Below, one piece after another: positions 9,434 to 18,556 of a DNA stretch of 64,000 nt (positions are counted from its first letter, which is position 1; each line of letters begins with the position of its first letter). The notes under the pieces were generated by a model, which searched no databases, was not told the origin of the DNA, and saw nothing but the letters and a program-made list of their open reading frames with translations. The position numbers and the translations under genes were made by a program. Source of the DNA: Yersinia massiliensis (GTDB taxonomy: Bacteria > Pseudomonadota > Gammaproteobacteria > Enterobacterales > Enterobacteriaceae); contig NZ_CP028487.1 in the NCBI RefSeq assembly GCF_003048255.1, forward strand, positions 4,464,001 to 4,528,000, given 5' to 3'.

Positions 9434-9703
9434 CTAAGATACGATCTCTTGTACTGAGCTGGCATCGACAAGATAGTCCAGTACATCTTGTACCTGATGC
9501 CACTCCATCCAAATACGGTCTTCAAGCGGTTGTTGACTGTATTGCTCCACGGATGACACCAACTCCAGCATCTCTAAAGAATCCAGATGCAGATCGATAA
9601 TCAGGCGCGATTGCCTATCAATACATTGTGCCTGCCCTGCATAGCTACGGATCTGAGTGAGTTCATTTAGGAGCCAGCAATAGTGTGCATTCTCAATGGT
9701 CAT
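9434..9703 (-). CDS. acpY: Acyl carrier protein of the Ysa T3SS locus, AcpY
   Basis: This is an 89-residue acyl carrier protein. The phosphopantetheine attachment motif is DSLEML with Ser42, followed by the usual acidic helix. It parallels IacP, the acyl carrier protein at the end of the Salmonella sipBCDA operon, where it supports effector function. Its ATG overlaps the yspA stop by four bases (ATGA), so the two are translated together. It is the last gene of the ysp group and converges on the MscS-family gene. The substrate acyl group and acceptor protein are unknown. Confidence 0.85.
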   Translation of the reverse strand: MTIENAHYCWLLNELTQIRSYAGQAQCIDRQSRLIIDLHLDSLEMLELVSSVEQYSQQPLEDRIWMEWHQVQDVLDYLVDASSVQEIVS

Positions 9704-11811
9704 ACACTAGCCCCTGACGCTGACGCCTTATCTTGTTGGTCGACTGACACAAGTTTGTCGTTGTCCTGCTCTTTCAGAATAGACCCTAGCACTTCCTTAT
9801 ATTTTCCACCCTGAGTGAGTTGCTCATAAGATAGGCGTTGACGAGTTGGGCTAACAGAGCCCAATACTTTTGATTGAGCTTTATCCATATTCTTCACTGA
9901 AGATGCGTCGTTATGCTTCTGGAATAGATCAATAACTTCAGAAGAGATTCCCATAAATTCAGAACCGGACGCATTAAGGGATTTAGGTGCTTGAGTACTT
10001 TCAGTCTCCTTTGCCTTTCTCGCATCTGCCAACTCAACAGCAGTAGGTGATGCATTTTTTTGGGCAAGATAACGCATGCCGCTTTTCCTGTAACTCGATG
10101 ATTGGCTGGAACCCGATATCGCGCCATTGGTCAACGCCACGACGGGTACATCTTTGTATGATGGAAGAACGTTCCCTTGAGTACCAAAGTAGCCCCCCTG
10201 TGAGTTAAGTTGATAAGTCGTTTTCTTTACGGGCGCTTTAGATGGAACCTCGTTGGCCTGACTATTCACCTTGTATTCAACACTGGATGCTGGAACGGGA
10301 ATAACAGGTGGAACGGGCTTATCCGTGAGCGGGGGGATTGAAACCGCGTCAACAATGGAAGCCGAGCTACTGTCTATTTCATCATCAATGACCGGTTTCT
10401 CTTTTTCAATCAATGGGGGGCGGGCTTTAGATACAGTGGTAGCCGGTTGTGGTTGTTTTTCTACCTTCACTTCATCAGGCACAATCTTTTCAGCTTTGTC
10501 TGTTGTTCCAGAGGTCACAACATCAGAAATAATCTTTTCAGATTGACCCCTTGTTGTTGGGACCACGACATCAGGAATATCTGCACGACGAGTTGACTCA
10601 ATATTGCCCGGCAATAGCCGCTCTGTCAGTAAAGTCACGCGATCTAACGCATCCGCCAGTTTATTGAAAACAGGCGCTAATGGGGTGAGCAGCTCATTGA
10701 TATTGTTATTAATGATAGGGCTTACGTTGATCGATGGAGAAAATACCGGCGAAAAAGAGCCGACAGGCTGGGTGGTAGCTGGCGCACTACGATAATCAAT
10801 AAGAGGTTCAGGCATGGGCGAGCGTTGAGAATATGCTTTAGTGTTAGGCAATGATGCGGGTAAGCCCATATCATAATCTATTGGTGGCTCGGCTGGAGGA
10901 GAGTGTTGTAAATGTGGTTCGGTATTTGGCTGTGAGGCAGCTGAATCCGGGCTAGTATTTTTCTCGATTCTTCTAGCGATGATTTGCGTTTTGTGTTCCA
11001 ACGCTGTCATCAAGAAAAACATTTGAGGCGCTTTATTATTCCCCTCTTTATGTTTAAGAAAACCTTCCTTCAACTTACTAATATTTTCATCGTTTGCTTT
11101 ATTAAGTTCAGGATAGAGCTTCTGTAGAACTATTTCCGGATTCGCCTTCAATTCCTGAAGTTGTTCAGCATCTAATACAGTTGAAAGTTTTTCTATAATA
11201 TCCGGATAAACACTATCTTGCAGGTATTTTTGGCAAACTGAATCAAGATTTTCTTGCTTGTTCGCTCCATTAGTATCAATTCCCAGTTGCTCAAAAATTG
11301 CATTAGAAAACTTCTCCAATGCTTTATTCGCATTTTTTTCCTTGGTACCGTCGTTTGATAGCGTCAGCATCGATTTATAGAATGCTACTGCTTGATCCTT
11401 CACTTTTTCTATTTTATCTTCAGGAAGAAACTTAAAAAGCGCAAGAGAAGCTTTAGTTCCATACATGATATTTGAGGACGTAATGGAATTTTCATTTCCT
11501 TGGCTCATTACTTTAGCAAACTGCTCTAACTCGTTAACCTTACTTGAGTTTTTACTCATATACTGGTAAAAAAAATTAATATTTTTTGTTCCATTAACAT
11601 CCCCTAATGGTTTACCATTAGCTGAATCTGAACAGAAAGAGTGGCACTTATTGTTCTCACTAGATTTTGCAACATCCAGTGGATTACTTTGTGACGTAGT
11701 AGATATTTTAGTGATATTCTCAGCGACCAAAGGCCCATAACTATTAGAGGGATTGGGTTTTCTCGGTGCAACTTGTTGGGAAGTATAATTTGGTGAAGTT
11801 GATATATTCAT
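9700..11811 (-). CDS. yspA: Ysa secreted protein YspA
   Basis: This 703-residue protein is encoded where sipA or ipaA lies in related systems and is assigned as YspA by position between yspD and acpY. I see no clear SipA or IpaA domain. Residues 1-60 are Ser/Thr/Asn-rich like a T3SS signal. Residues 80-285 are helical with no predicted membrane segment. Residues 290-550 are Pro-rich and low in complexity, including two related peptides SPPAEPPIDY (304-313) and SPMPEPLIDY (331-340). A hydrophobic-heptad helix near 370-400 (ELLTPLAPVFNKLADALDRV) could mediate binding. A hairpin and a 400-base gap separate it from yspD, so it may have its own promoter. The host role is unknown. Confidence 0.8.
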   Translation of the reverse strand: MNISTSPNYTSQQVAPRKPNPSNSYGPLVAENITKISTTSQSNPLDVAKSSENNKCHSFCSDSANGKPLGDVNGTKNINFFYQYMSKNSSKVNELEQFAKVMSQGNENSITSSNIMYGTKASLALFKFLPEDKIEKVKDQAVAFYKSMLTLSNDGTKEKNANKALEKFSNAIFEQLGIDTNGANKQENLDSVCQKYLQDSVYPDIIEKLSTVLDAEQLQELKANPEIVLQKLYPELNKANDENISKLKEGFLKHKEGNNKAPQMFFLMTALEHKTQIIARRIEKNTSPDSAASQPNTEPHLQHSPPAEPPIDYDMGLPASLPNTKAYSQRSPMPEPLIDYRSAPATTQPVGSFSPVFSPSINVSPIINNNINELLTPLAPVFNKLADALDRVTLLTERLLPGNIESTRRADIPDVVVPTTRGQSEKIISDVVTSGTTDKAEKIVPDEVKVEKQPQPATTVSKARPPLIEKEKPVIDDEIDSSSASIVDAVSIPPLTDKPVPPVIPVPASSVEYKVNSQANEVPSKAPVKKTTYQLNSQGGYFGTQGNVLPSYKDVPVVALTNGAISGSSQSSSYRKSGMRYLAQKNASPTAVELADARKAKETESTQAPKSLNASGSEFMGISSEVIDLFQKHNDASSVKNMDKAQSKVLGSVSPTRQRLSYEQLTQGGKYKEVLGSILKEQDNDKLVSVDQQDKASASGASV

Positions 11812-12212
11812 GACTATTACTCATTGTAAATTAATTAAACAATTAGCGAGACGATACTGCTTACTGAAATGAAAAATACTTGGGTTAGATAGTATTGCAG
11901 CTATCAGAAAGTTTTTTGAGCATCTATCCTCCACTGCACTTAATTGCATGCTTATTATCATATCTATTCTCACTCACAGAGAAGTATTGCTATCATCAGC
12001 TAGTAAGCTTGAAAATAGAGACACATTGAAAATACCCAATACCGAAAACATAGAGAGTGAAGAGTACACAACAGGCCGATGTGAGTTAGATAAGGGAGAG
12101 CTCATATTTACACCCTCTCGTTATATTATCTGACCAGAATATACTTGAGTAAAAGGTATGAAAATAAGCTCCAATGAACAGAGCAACAAACGTGAAGTTT
12201 GCTGCTCTTTAA
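11812..12212. other. AT-rich gap between yspD and yspA
   Basis: This 401-base gap breaks an otherwise tight gene series. It contains a hairpin just after yspD (12181-12207) and AT-rich DNA that could hold a promoter for yspA and acpY. Short frames at 11948-12133 and 12158-12340 have no ribosome binding site or recognisable protein and are not accepted as genes. Confidence 0.5.
12181..12207 (-). terminator. Hairpin after yspD
   Basis: GAGCAACAAAC and GTTTGCTGCTC form an 11-position stem with one mismatch around GTGAA. It lies six bases past the yspD stop. The following bases on the minus strand lack a long T-run, so it may be a partial terminator or an mRNA 3' end barrier between yspD and yspA. 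Confidence 0.5.
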
Positions 12213-13310
12213 CTATTGTAAATAGCCAGCATTATAGCGGTGCAGATCTTCTGTCATTTTGGTTAGCAGCTGGATCATCGTTTCAAACGTGCTGTTATCC
12301 TGACGGAATCTTTCCAACAATTGCGAAACGCTACTATTGACTGAGTTCTTTTGGCTATCAATCGCTGTTTGCAAACTCTGGAAACTTTGTGATGCCATAT
12401 CACCGCCTTCCCAATTCGCACTACTATTGGCTACACTGGCATATATCTGTCTAATCGCAGTTAAGTTGGGAAATATTTCAATTTTTCCATCGCCGCCTCG
12501 TTTTACGATATACCCATCACCGAGTTTTTCCTTCCAAAAACCGAGTGCGGTATCATCGCCACTAAAAGAGTGAATAAGTTTTGTCGAGTTATCATTTGGT
12601 GACCAATTCTGATAATGACCTTGTCCATACGCATTGAAGTGCGTATATTTTGAGAAAGTTTTATTCATTTCCTCCAAAAAGGCTTTTGGACGAAAATGAA
12701 TTTTTCCATCACTGCCGGCCTTAATGAAATCACTCATTTTCCCAATCGCAGTGTTGGCATCTTTCATAAATTCAGCGGCTTTCTGGTTGATCTCAGAATA
12801 GGTTTTCTGATAACCGCCATGTATGGTGTTTATCAGACCTTCCAGCGCGTCAATATGAGGTGGTGTTCCCTCAGAACCAAGCGGTTTTGCTGCTACTCCG
12901 CTATTCGTCGATCTCTTTAATCTGGCGAACTGGAAACCTCCATCAGTACCGTTGGTAGCCGCTGCTGACGAAAAATTTTTAGCCATCTTGTTATAGTTAT
13001 CACTACTCCGCTGTAAATCACGGTGTAATTGACGTGATTGGCCTTGAACATCATCCGCATTCGTCGACAATGAAGAATTCATACCGTTTGTATATGAATT
13101 TGATAAAGGTAACAGAGACTGATTTTGGGCCAATAATAGTGTTGCGGCGCTATAGGGATCGTTTTTATCTTGAGACAAGATAAGCGTATCCATTCCTTGC
13201 AAGGCCATCGCTGCCGATTGGTTTCCATCACTGTGCGTCATTGGCGTACTTCTCGCGTGCCCCCCCACGAGGAGAGGCAGAGGCCTTGATGTGACTATCG
13301 CTTCTGCCAT
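12213..13310 (-). CDS. yspD: T3SS needle-tip protein YspD (SipD/IpaD family)
   Basis: The 365-residue protein fits the SipD/IpaD/BipD tip-complex family. It has a disordered N-terminus and a self-chaperoning helical hairpin (about residues 85-215, with QSRQLHRDLQRSSDNYNKMA). A central mixed domain follows, and the long C-terminal helix (from about 300, SLQTAIDSQKNSVNSSVSQL) docks on the needle. No signal peptide or membrane segment is present, as expected. It would cap the needle and control insertion of YspB and YspC. The stop-start gap to yspC is five bases and a good ribosome binding site precedes its ATG. Confidence 0.88.
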   Translation of the reverse strand: MAEAIVTSRPLPLLVGGHARSTPMTHSDGNQSAAMALQGMDTLILSQDKNDPYSAATLLLAQNQSLLPLSNSYTNGMNSSLSTNADDVQGQSRQLHRDLQRSSDNYNKMAKNFSSAAATNGTDGGFQFARLKRSTNSGVAAKPLGSEGTPPHIDALEGLINTIHGGYQKTYSEINQKAAEFMKDANTAIGKMSDFIKAGSDGKIHFRPKAFLEEMNKTFSKYTHFNAYGQGHYQNWSPNDNSTKLIHSFSGDDTALGFWKEKLGDGYIVKRGGDGKIEIFPNLTAIRQIYASVANSSANWEGGDMASQSFQSLQTAIDSQKNSVNSSVSQLLERFRQDNSTFETMIQLLTKMTEDLHRYNAGYLQ

Positions 13311-13315
13311 CGTGA

Positions 13316-14740
13316 TTATCCCTTAATCAAACTTTGGTTTGTACGAATAGTCGAGTCACGCATGTTGCTCATATGCTGGCGCATCTCTTTTATTGCCTCT
13401 TGGCTGCGATCAATCTGTTTCTCTTTATCGCTGGCAATACTACGAGCAACCTCAGCAGTGCTGTTTTGGATCATCTTGTCTGCTTCGCTCTCTTTGACGG
13501 CCGACAGATTTGAGTTATTTGCTAACTGACCAGCATTATCAGACATACGCGACATCTGCTCAGCAATGCTGCCTTGCGTGCGATATTTATTGGTCTTCCG
13601 GTCATACTCTTGCCCATGAAGTTCCGCTCGATTCTGCACGTCATTAATGCTCTTTATATTTGCCTGCTTGGCATTTGTCTGCTCAGCTAGCGTTGCCGTC
13701 TCAACTTGAGATGGCTTAGTCGTCTCAACTTGAGATGGTTTTGCCGTCACGTCTGAAGATGAGTTCCCCTTCACGGCTGGAGTTTGTTTTGCACCAATAT
13801 CGATTCGATGCCCACCGATCTCCATGAAATTATTGGCATCATTAGCCTTCGCAAGAGTGGGAGCATCCATTTTATGCAGATTACGTGCCATACTCTGCGC
13901 TTGGGCGCGGTCAATATTTGCTGGCTTCAGATGCTTATTCACGACCTGATTCTGCTTACTTAAGCCTCGGCCCTGAAAAGCAGCACCAGCCCCCGCAATC
14001 CCCAGTGATGTGGCGAACCCTGCGATTGCGCCATTAAAAATCTCCTTCCCTTCTCGGATGGTTGATTCCGCTGCCTTCTCAGTCATATCGGCGCTGAGCG
14101 TAGTAAACATGCTGTTAATTCGACGCTCAGAGATATTGATCTCCGCCATAACTTGACGCAGCATGCTGAGCATAAATCGCATCATGTCATTGGTTTGAAT
14201 GCCAATAAAACGACTCTCCTTCACCGAATCTTTTGACTCAGCAATGTTGTCTAGACTCTCTTCCCCCAATTGCACAGCCTGTGTCTCTTTTAATAACGAG
14301 CTCGATAACATGGTCTGCGCGGCGGCCGTCAAATTACGCTGTTCAACATCATCTGCCATGAGTGCATCAAGCAACACACGGTTCCCAGCACTCTCACTAG
14401 TTGCAGCTATTTCGCGTTGTAAAACATGGTTCAGGGCTTGTTTTAGCCCCTCGGGAGTGATTGACATTGCAATGCGTAAATCATCTAAACGAGCGGTATT
14501 TTCTGGATTGCTCAAATCGTTAAGTTGGGTCGACATATCGTCATGGCTAATACCCACCAAAGGAGCTGCCAACTGCGGCTTCCCGCTCGCAGCGGTAAAA
14601 TCGCTAGTCAGTGATTTAACATCCTGCACATTCAGATTGTTTGCCGTGATCTGTTCTTTCCCCGTTGACGTTGGTAATGGGGTAAGGTTTGGGTTCATTC
14701 TGACATTAGCGATGTGGGGGGCTTGTTGAATAGTGGTCAT
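13316..14740 (-). CDS. yspC: T3SS translocator YspC (SipC/IpaC family)
   Basis: The 474-residue protein occupies the sipC/ipaC position and has the expected single hydrophobic region (about residues 240-260, AIAGFATSLGIAGAGAAFQG). C-terminal helices end in DSTIRTNQSLIKG. With YspB it would form the translocation pore, and SipC-family C-termini also act on host actin. The ATG at 14740 follows GAGAG at good spacing; the TTG one codon earlier is unlikely. A duplicated eight-residue unit KPSQVETT/KPSQVETA is encoded by a 24-base tandem repeat near 13697-13738. It is transcribed with sycB, yspB and yspD. Confidence 0.88.
   Translation of the reverse strand: MTTIQQAPHIANVRMNPNLTPLPTSTGKEQITANNLNVQDVKSLTSDFTAASGKPQLAAPLVGISHDDMSTQLNDLSNPENTARLDDLRIAMSITPEGLKQALNHVLQREIAATSESAGNRVLLDALMADDVEQRNLTAAAQTMLSSSLLKETQAVQLGEESLDNIAESKDSVKESRFIGIQTNDMMRFMLSMLRQVMAEINISERRINSMFTTLSADMTEKAAESTIREGKEIFNGAIAGFATSLGIAGAGAAFQGRGLSKQNQVVNKHLKPANIDRAQAQSMARNLHKMDAPTLAKANDANNFMEIGGHRIDIGAKQTPAVKGNSSSDVTAKPSQVETTKPSQVETATLAEQTNAKQANIKSINDVQNRAELHGQEYDRKTNKYRTQGSIAEQMSRMSDNAGQLANNSNLSAVKESEADKMIQNSTAEVARSIASDKEKQIDRSQEAIKEMRQHMSNMRDSTIRTNQSLIKG
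13697..13738. repeat. 24-base tandem duplication inside yspC
   Basis: The 18-base string CGTCTCAACTTGAGATGG occurs at 13697-13714 and 13721-13738, a period of exactly 24 bases, so reading frame is kept. It encodes two copies of KPSQVET in a linker of YspC. Copy number could vary between strains without breaking the gene. Confidence 0.75.
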
Positions 14741-14762
14741 CAATAATCTCTCTTGTAATTAA

Positions 14763-16790
14763 TTAAGCAAAACTGCTTTTCATCATGTTGGCTTTCGAAC
14801 GGCCAGATTCATTCAGTGCGGTGAGCATGCCTTCAAACATCTCGTTGATTTGGTCGTATGCTTGCCCCATAGACTTAATTAGTGCTTTAAGCAGCTCATC
14901 AATCGCCTGAATGGCAGTGTTATTACGCAGCATATCTGCCAGCAGTTCTTTCATATCTCGGATAAGGGCGCTGGCATGTAAATTCAATCCACCACTAACG
15001 GCGGCGTTGGTTACACCCAGAGCCATATTGGTGCCATTGAGGCCAAGCTCGATTTTGCGAGCCGTGACATTGGTGATTTTTCCTGCGTCTTCCACCTTAT
15101 CGACGACTTTGGCCACATCATCTGCTTTATCAGCAAACTTCGCCAAAGGTTGGCTCAAATTAGTGGCTTTACCGCCAACTCGACTCAGCGCACCAGTGAG
15201 CTGGCGCGGCAAGGCTTTTACTGCGCTTTTCATCACGTTAGTCACGACTTGCTTACTGATATTGACAGCAGCTTGACCGGCATTTTTGGCAAATGAAGAC
15301 ATTGAGAACAATGAGACCGCGAGGAATGCCACTGCGGCTAATATCATGCCTACAATACTGCCGATCTCTTTGGCCTGTTCTTCCGGAACACCAAATGCAA
15401 TCAACATATTGGTGACACCCGTCGAAATCTCTGCCGCTAGCATCCCCATCAAGCTGCTATTCCCTGTCTCCTCCAGCACGATATCGGCCACGGTCATGGC
15501 AATACCAATGGCGGCGACAGCTATCATGAGTGGCCCCGCCGTTCCCAAACTGGCCACGGTTGCTATCACGGACACGGCTAGCATGATGTAACCGAAAACT
15601 TTACTGGCGCAGGAAGCGGCCTTATTCGCTTCATCAGCTTTGCGTTGGGCCTCTTCCGCTTCTTTTGCTTTCTTTTCAGAGTCTTTACGCGAGGCTTCGT
15701 TGATGGCTTCCATCACTTCTTGCTGTTGACGCATACTTTTAATGCTGTCCTCGTTCATAGCCTTTTTCAGCTGCGCGGTTAGCAAGGTCAGCAGGGCCAA
15801 TGAACTCTCCCAACGTTCGCCCTCCACTTGTGGTGGACGTGGAGCACTCTCAATAAAATTATTGATTTCGATGCGACTGTTGTTCGCTTGCACTGCAAGT
15901 TTCGTCGCCTGCGTTAACGCCAATTTATGGTTACTTTCGAGTACTGAGACATTCAGGTTGGCTTCAGCCTGCTTGGTGGCCAAAACAGTCAGTTTGTCTT
16001 CTAGCATCGTGATTTTTGCCTGAAGCTGCGCCGTCTGCTCTAGCGTTAATTTTTGGCTATTCTCGAGTGCTGGCTTATTGCTGCCCTCTGGAGTGAGCTT
16101 ATTTTGACTTTTCGTCGTCTGTGTATTGAGGCTTTCCGTCGCCAGCTTTTGACCACTTTTCGGCGTCGAAACATTGCTGTTGTTCAATTGCAACTTGCTG
16201 TCACTGAGTTGCGTTTCTAATGATTGTTGTTGTTGCGTAAGACTAAGTACGGTGTCTTTGCCTTGTTGCAAAGCTTGGCTACAAGTTTCAGCCTTATCCG
16301 TGGCGGCTTTCAGTTCGCCAAGGCCCTGTTCCAATGCTGATAACAATTTATCGCCATGCTGGCGTAGTGCAGAGGATTCAGCGTTGATCAGTTGTAAACG
16401 GCCACGTAGTTCACTCAAATTATTGCTGTGCAAGAGCTGGCGTAATGTCGCAATAGATTCGAACAACGCTGCAGAGGCATTAAATCCTTGAGTCTCTGCC
16501 GTTTTTTGGTTTTTTCCTTCGGTTCGATTGGTCGCATCTCCTTTAAGTTTTTCGGGTGTATTCGACATTAAATAGGCCTGAGACAGACTTATTTTTGGTG
16601 CTGCTAGTAACGGGCTACCTTCTCGGCGGTGACGACGTTCCTGCTCAGTTGAGGCTAATTCTCGACAAGCATCCTCAAGTGCTAACAGATTTTTAGTCGT
16701 CTCATCACGTACTTGGTTAATATTCACACCCTGGGTAAAAGCTCGAATATTATTAATACGTTCATTACTCGTCTGTGTTGCATTAACCAT
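14763..16790 (-). CDS. yspB: T3SS pore-forming translocator YspB (SipB/IpaB family)
   Basis: The 675-residue protein has the SipB/IpaB plan. A long N-terminal coiled coil (residues 100-330, many Gln, Leu and Lys) is followed by two hydrophobic segments, near 395-440 (MLAVSVIATVASLGTAGPLM) and 475-500 (IVGMILAAVAFLAVSLFSM). An amphipathic C-terminus completes it. It would insert in the host membrane with YspC. The low-complexity stretch at about 205-250 (repeats of KLT/LES/NTQ) is longer than I expect for SipB. SycB, encoded just upstream, should be its cytoplasmic chaperone. The start follows AAGG at nine bases. Confidence 0.9.
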   Translation of the reverse strand: MVNATQTSNERINNIRAFTQGVNINQVRDETTKNLLALEDACRELASTEQERRHRREGSPLLAAPKISLSQAYLMSNTPEKLKGDATNRTEGKNQKTAETQGFNASAALFESIATLRQLLHSNNLSELRGRLQLINAESSALRQHGDKLLSALEQGLGELKAATDKAETCSQALQQGKDTVLSLTQQQQSLETQLSDSKLQLNNSNVSTPKSGQKLATESLNTQTTKSQNKLTPEGSNKPALENSQKLTLEQTAQLQAKITMLEDKLTVLATKQAEANLNVSVLESNHKLALTQATKLAVQANNSRIEINNFIESAPRPPQVEGERWESSLALLTLLTAQLKKAMNEDSIKSMRQQQEVMEAINEASRKDSEKKAKEAEEAQRKADEANKAASCASKVFGYIMLAVSVIATVASLGTAGPLMIAVAAIGIAMTVADIVLEETGNSSLMGMLAAEISTGVTNMLIAFGVPEEQAKEIGSIVGMILAAVAFLAVSLFSMSSFAKNAGQAAVNISKQVVTNVMKSAVKALPRQLTGALSRVGGKATNLSQPLAKFADKADDVAKVVDKVEDAGKITNVTARKIELGLNGTNMALGVTNAAVSGGLNLHASALIRDMKELLADMLRNNTAIQAIDELLKALIKSMGQAYDQINEMFEGMLTALNESGRSKANMMKSSFA

Positions 16791-16808
16791 ACGATTTACC
16801 TTGTTAAA

Positions 16809-17324
16809 TCAAGTTGATTCTTCTGTCTGCCTTTTCTCAGTCAGATTTCGTTTCAATGCGGTGATATATACGGAAGATTTCTGCTGTAACTCAGTATCCA
16901 ATGTCCCGTTATAAGTACTTTCAAAGCAATGCAGTGCCGCGCTACTTTTTTTCATCATCAAGTTGCACTGACCCGCATGAAATAATGGACGGTAATCATC
17001 TTTAGCCAGAACAAAAGCAAGAGAATAAAGTTCTGCTGCTTTGGAATAACGTTTTGTCAGTTGGTAAATTGCTGCTAGCCCCATAACATAATCAGTATTA
17101 TAAAAATCATATATACTGAGAAAACGGAAAAACGTTTCGGCTTCGTCTAACTTACCCTGTTGATAAAACTCATACGCATAAGCATAAAGTCCATCCATTG
17201 TACTTTGTGGGATACCGTGAATATCTTTATAACTAGCGCCATCCATTAATGCCTGACAAACGTCATCAAGCACAGCTTCCATATCTTCATTTTGGCTTTG
17301 TTCTGCATCATGGTTCTGGTTCAT
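16809..17324 (-). CDS. sycB: Class II T3SS chaperone and co-activator SycB
   Basis: The 171-residue protein is a tetratricopeptide chaperone of the SicA/IpgC/SycD family. Three TPR-like units run from about residue 40 to 150, including YAYEFYQQGKLDEAETFFRF and a later AAELYSLAFVLAKDDY. It would keep YspB and YspC soluble before export. By analogy with SicA-InvF, and as reported for Ysa, it also partners the AraC-type factor YsaE to activate the sycB operon. It is the first gene of sycB-yspBCD, with an AGGAG ribosome binding site. A 27-base inverted repeat lies in its promoter region. Confidence 0.92.
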   Translation of the reverse strand: MNQNHDAEQSQNEDMEAVLDDVCQALMDGASYKDIHGIPQSTMDGLYAYAYEFYQQGKLDEAETFFRFLSIYDFYNTDYVMGLAAIYQLTKRYSKAAELYSLAFVLAKDDYRPLFHAGQCNLMMKKSSAALHCFESTYNGTLDTELQQKSSVYITALKRNLTEKRQTEEST

Positions 17325-17353
17325 ATACTCTCCTGGATTATATTTTAAGAAAT

Positions 17354-17380
17354 ATGATGCAATACCAATGCATGCATCAT
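17354..17380. promoter_or_regulatory. Inverted repeat in the sycB promoter region
   Basis: ATGATGCA at 17354-17361 and TGCATCAT at 17373-17380 form perfect eight-base arms 11 bases apart. They lie 30-56 bases upstream of the sycB ATG in the 92-base gap after ysaU. This is where the YsaE-SycB regulated promoter should be, so the repeat may be an operator. Its position close to the start could also suit a repressor or a leader hairpin. Confidence 0.4.
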
Positions 17381-17416
17381 AATTAAATTTAAAAAGGTGT
17401 TCTTATAAAAAGCGAT

Positions 17417-18541
17417 TTAAGCGGTATGGTTGCTGTTGTTTCCCTCCTCAACATCATTTGTGGGATCATTTTTTCTCTCTAATTGCTCAAGTACGGCATC
17501 AATATCAATGCCCATATTTTCCAGTTCAACACGTATCAGCCAGTGAATAATTTTCATCACATCATCTAGCCCCTGCTCATCGATAAAACTGTCTTTACGA
17601 TAGTTCCGCCACAATTGGCGAGCCAAAGGGATATCCCTCACAACCGGTATCCCTTGTTGTTCGGCATAGGCTATTATCGCTTTTGCTTGTATTCCTTTGG
17701 TTTTCATCATGATGAATGGCAATGGAGCCACATTATCATTAAAATAGATTGCCATAGCGATATGCGTCGGGTTTGCCATCACAAAGGTCGAGTCACGGAC
17801 AGTAGACTTCACTTCTTCCGATAATAGCTCCTGATGCAAACCTCTACGGGCGTTCTTAATATGAGGATCTCCCTCATTATCTTTATATTCTTTCTTCACT
17901 TCTTGTTTTTCCATTTTCAAATCTTTAATGAAAAGGAAAAATTCGGTGAGTGTATCAATAATCAAAACCAATAATGCCACAGCCAGAAAAACAACAATAA
18001 AAACAATACACAGATGAGCCCACTGATTAATCATTCCATTGATTGTGGTGCGATAGAGCATAAATATCTCTTGTCGCCAAAAAACAAAAAACAGTAATGC
18101 TGACGTTCCAAACACCAATAAATAGAAAAAAGCTTTCACGAACTCTTTTAATGAGCGCATGGAGAATATTTTTTTTATACCTGAAATCGGATTTAAGCGA
18201 GAAAAGTCAATTTTCACCGCTTCTGTCGCCAAACGAAAGCGACTTTGTAATAGCGAAATGATCGCACCAGGTAAAAAGCAGGCCAGTAAAACTGGAACCA
18301 CGGCCCATAAAAATAAGCTATATAGTTTATCCAAAAATGCTTCAACACCAATTTCGGTCGGGGAGAGTAAAATCTTTTGCAGTAAACTCCCTAATCCATA
18401 TAAGCTGGAGAAACCGGAAATCGCCATTGCTCCAGCAACTAATACTACAGCGGCAACCATATCCTTACTTTTAAAACTTTGTCCTTTCTTTGCCGAATCG
18501 CGAATTTTTTTCTCGGTAGGCTTTTCTGTTTTTTCTGCCAT
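17417..18541 (-). CDS. ysaU: T3SS export apparatus switch protein YsaU (SctU)
   Basis: The 374-residue FlhB/SpaS-family protein has four membrane helices in its first 200 residues. A cytoplasmic domain follows with the self-cleavage motif NPTH at residues 257-260. Cleavage there switches export from needle and rod to translocator substrates. A short hydrophilic C-terminal tail rich in Asn follows. Its ribosome binding site GGAGGTG is strong. It closes the export apparatus set ysaRSTU and is followed by the separate sycB promoter. The key catalytic Asn and Pro are intact. Confidence 0.95.
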   Translation of the reverse strand: MAEKTEKPTEKKIRDSAKKGQSFKSKDMVAAVVLVAGAMAISGFSSLYGLGSLLQKILLSPTEIGVEAFLDKLYSLFLWAVVPVLLACFLPGAIISLLQSRFRLATEAVKIDFSRLNPISGIKKIFSMRSLKEFVKAFFYLLVFGTSALLFFVFWRQEIFMLYRTTINGMINQWAHLCIVFIVVFLAVALLVLIIDTLTEFFLFIKDLKMEKQEVKKEYKDNEGDPHIKNARRGLHQELLSEEVKSTVRDSTFVMANPTHIAMAIYFNDNVAPLPFIMMKTKGIQAKAIIAYAEQQGIPVVRDIPLARQLWRNYRKDSFIDEQGLDDVMKIIHWLIRVELENMGIDIDAVLEQLERKNDPTNDVEEGNNSNHTA

Positions 18542-18556
18542 ATTACACCTCCGCGA

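Noticed and set aside
9700..11811. YspA as a true SipA/IpaA actin-binding homologue
   Set aside because: The position fits, but I could not see SipA or IpaA domain motifs, so only the YspA name is kept.
11948..12340. Small frames in the yspD-yspA gap
   Set aside because: No ribosome binding site, no domain, and one runs into yspD on the opposite strand.
14199..14729. 176-codon frame antisense to yspC
   Set aside because: It lies wholly opposite a convincing translocator gene. Its composition is that of a shadow frame.
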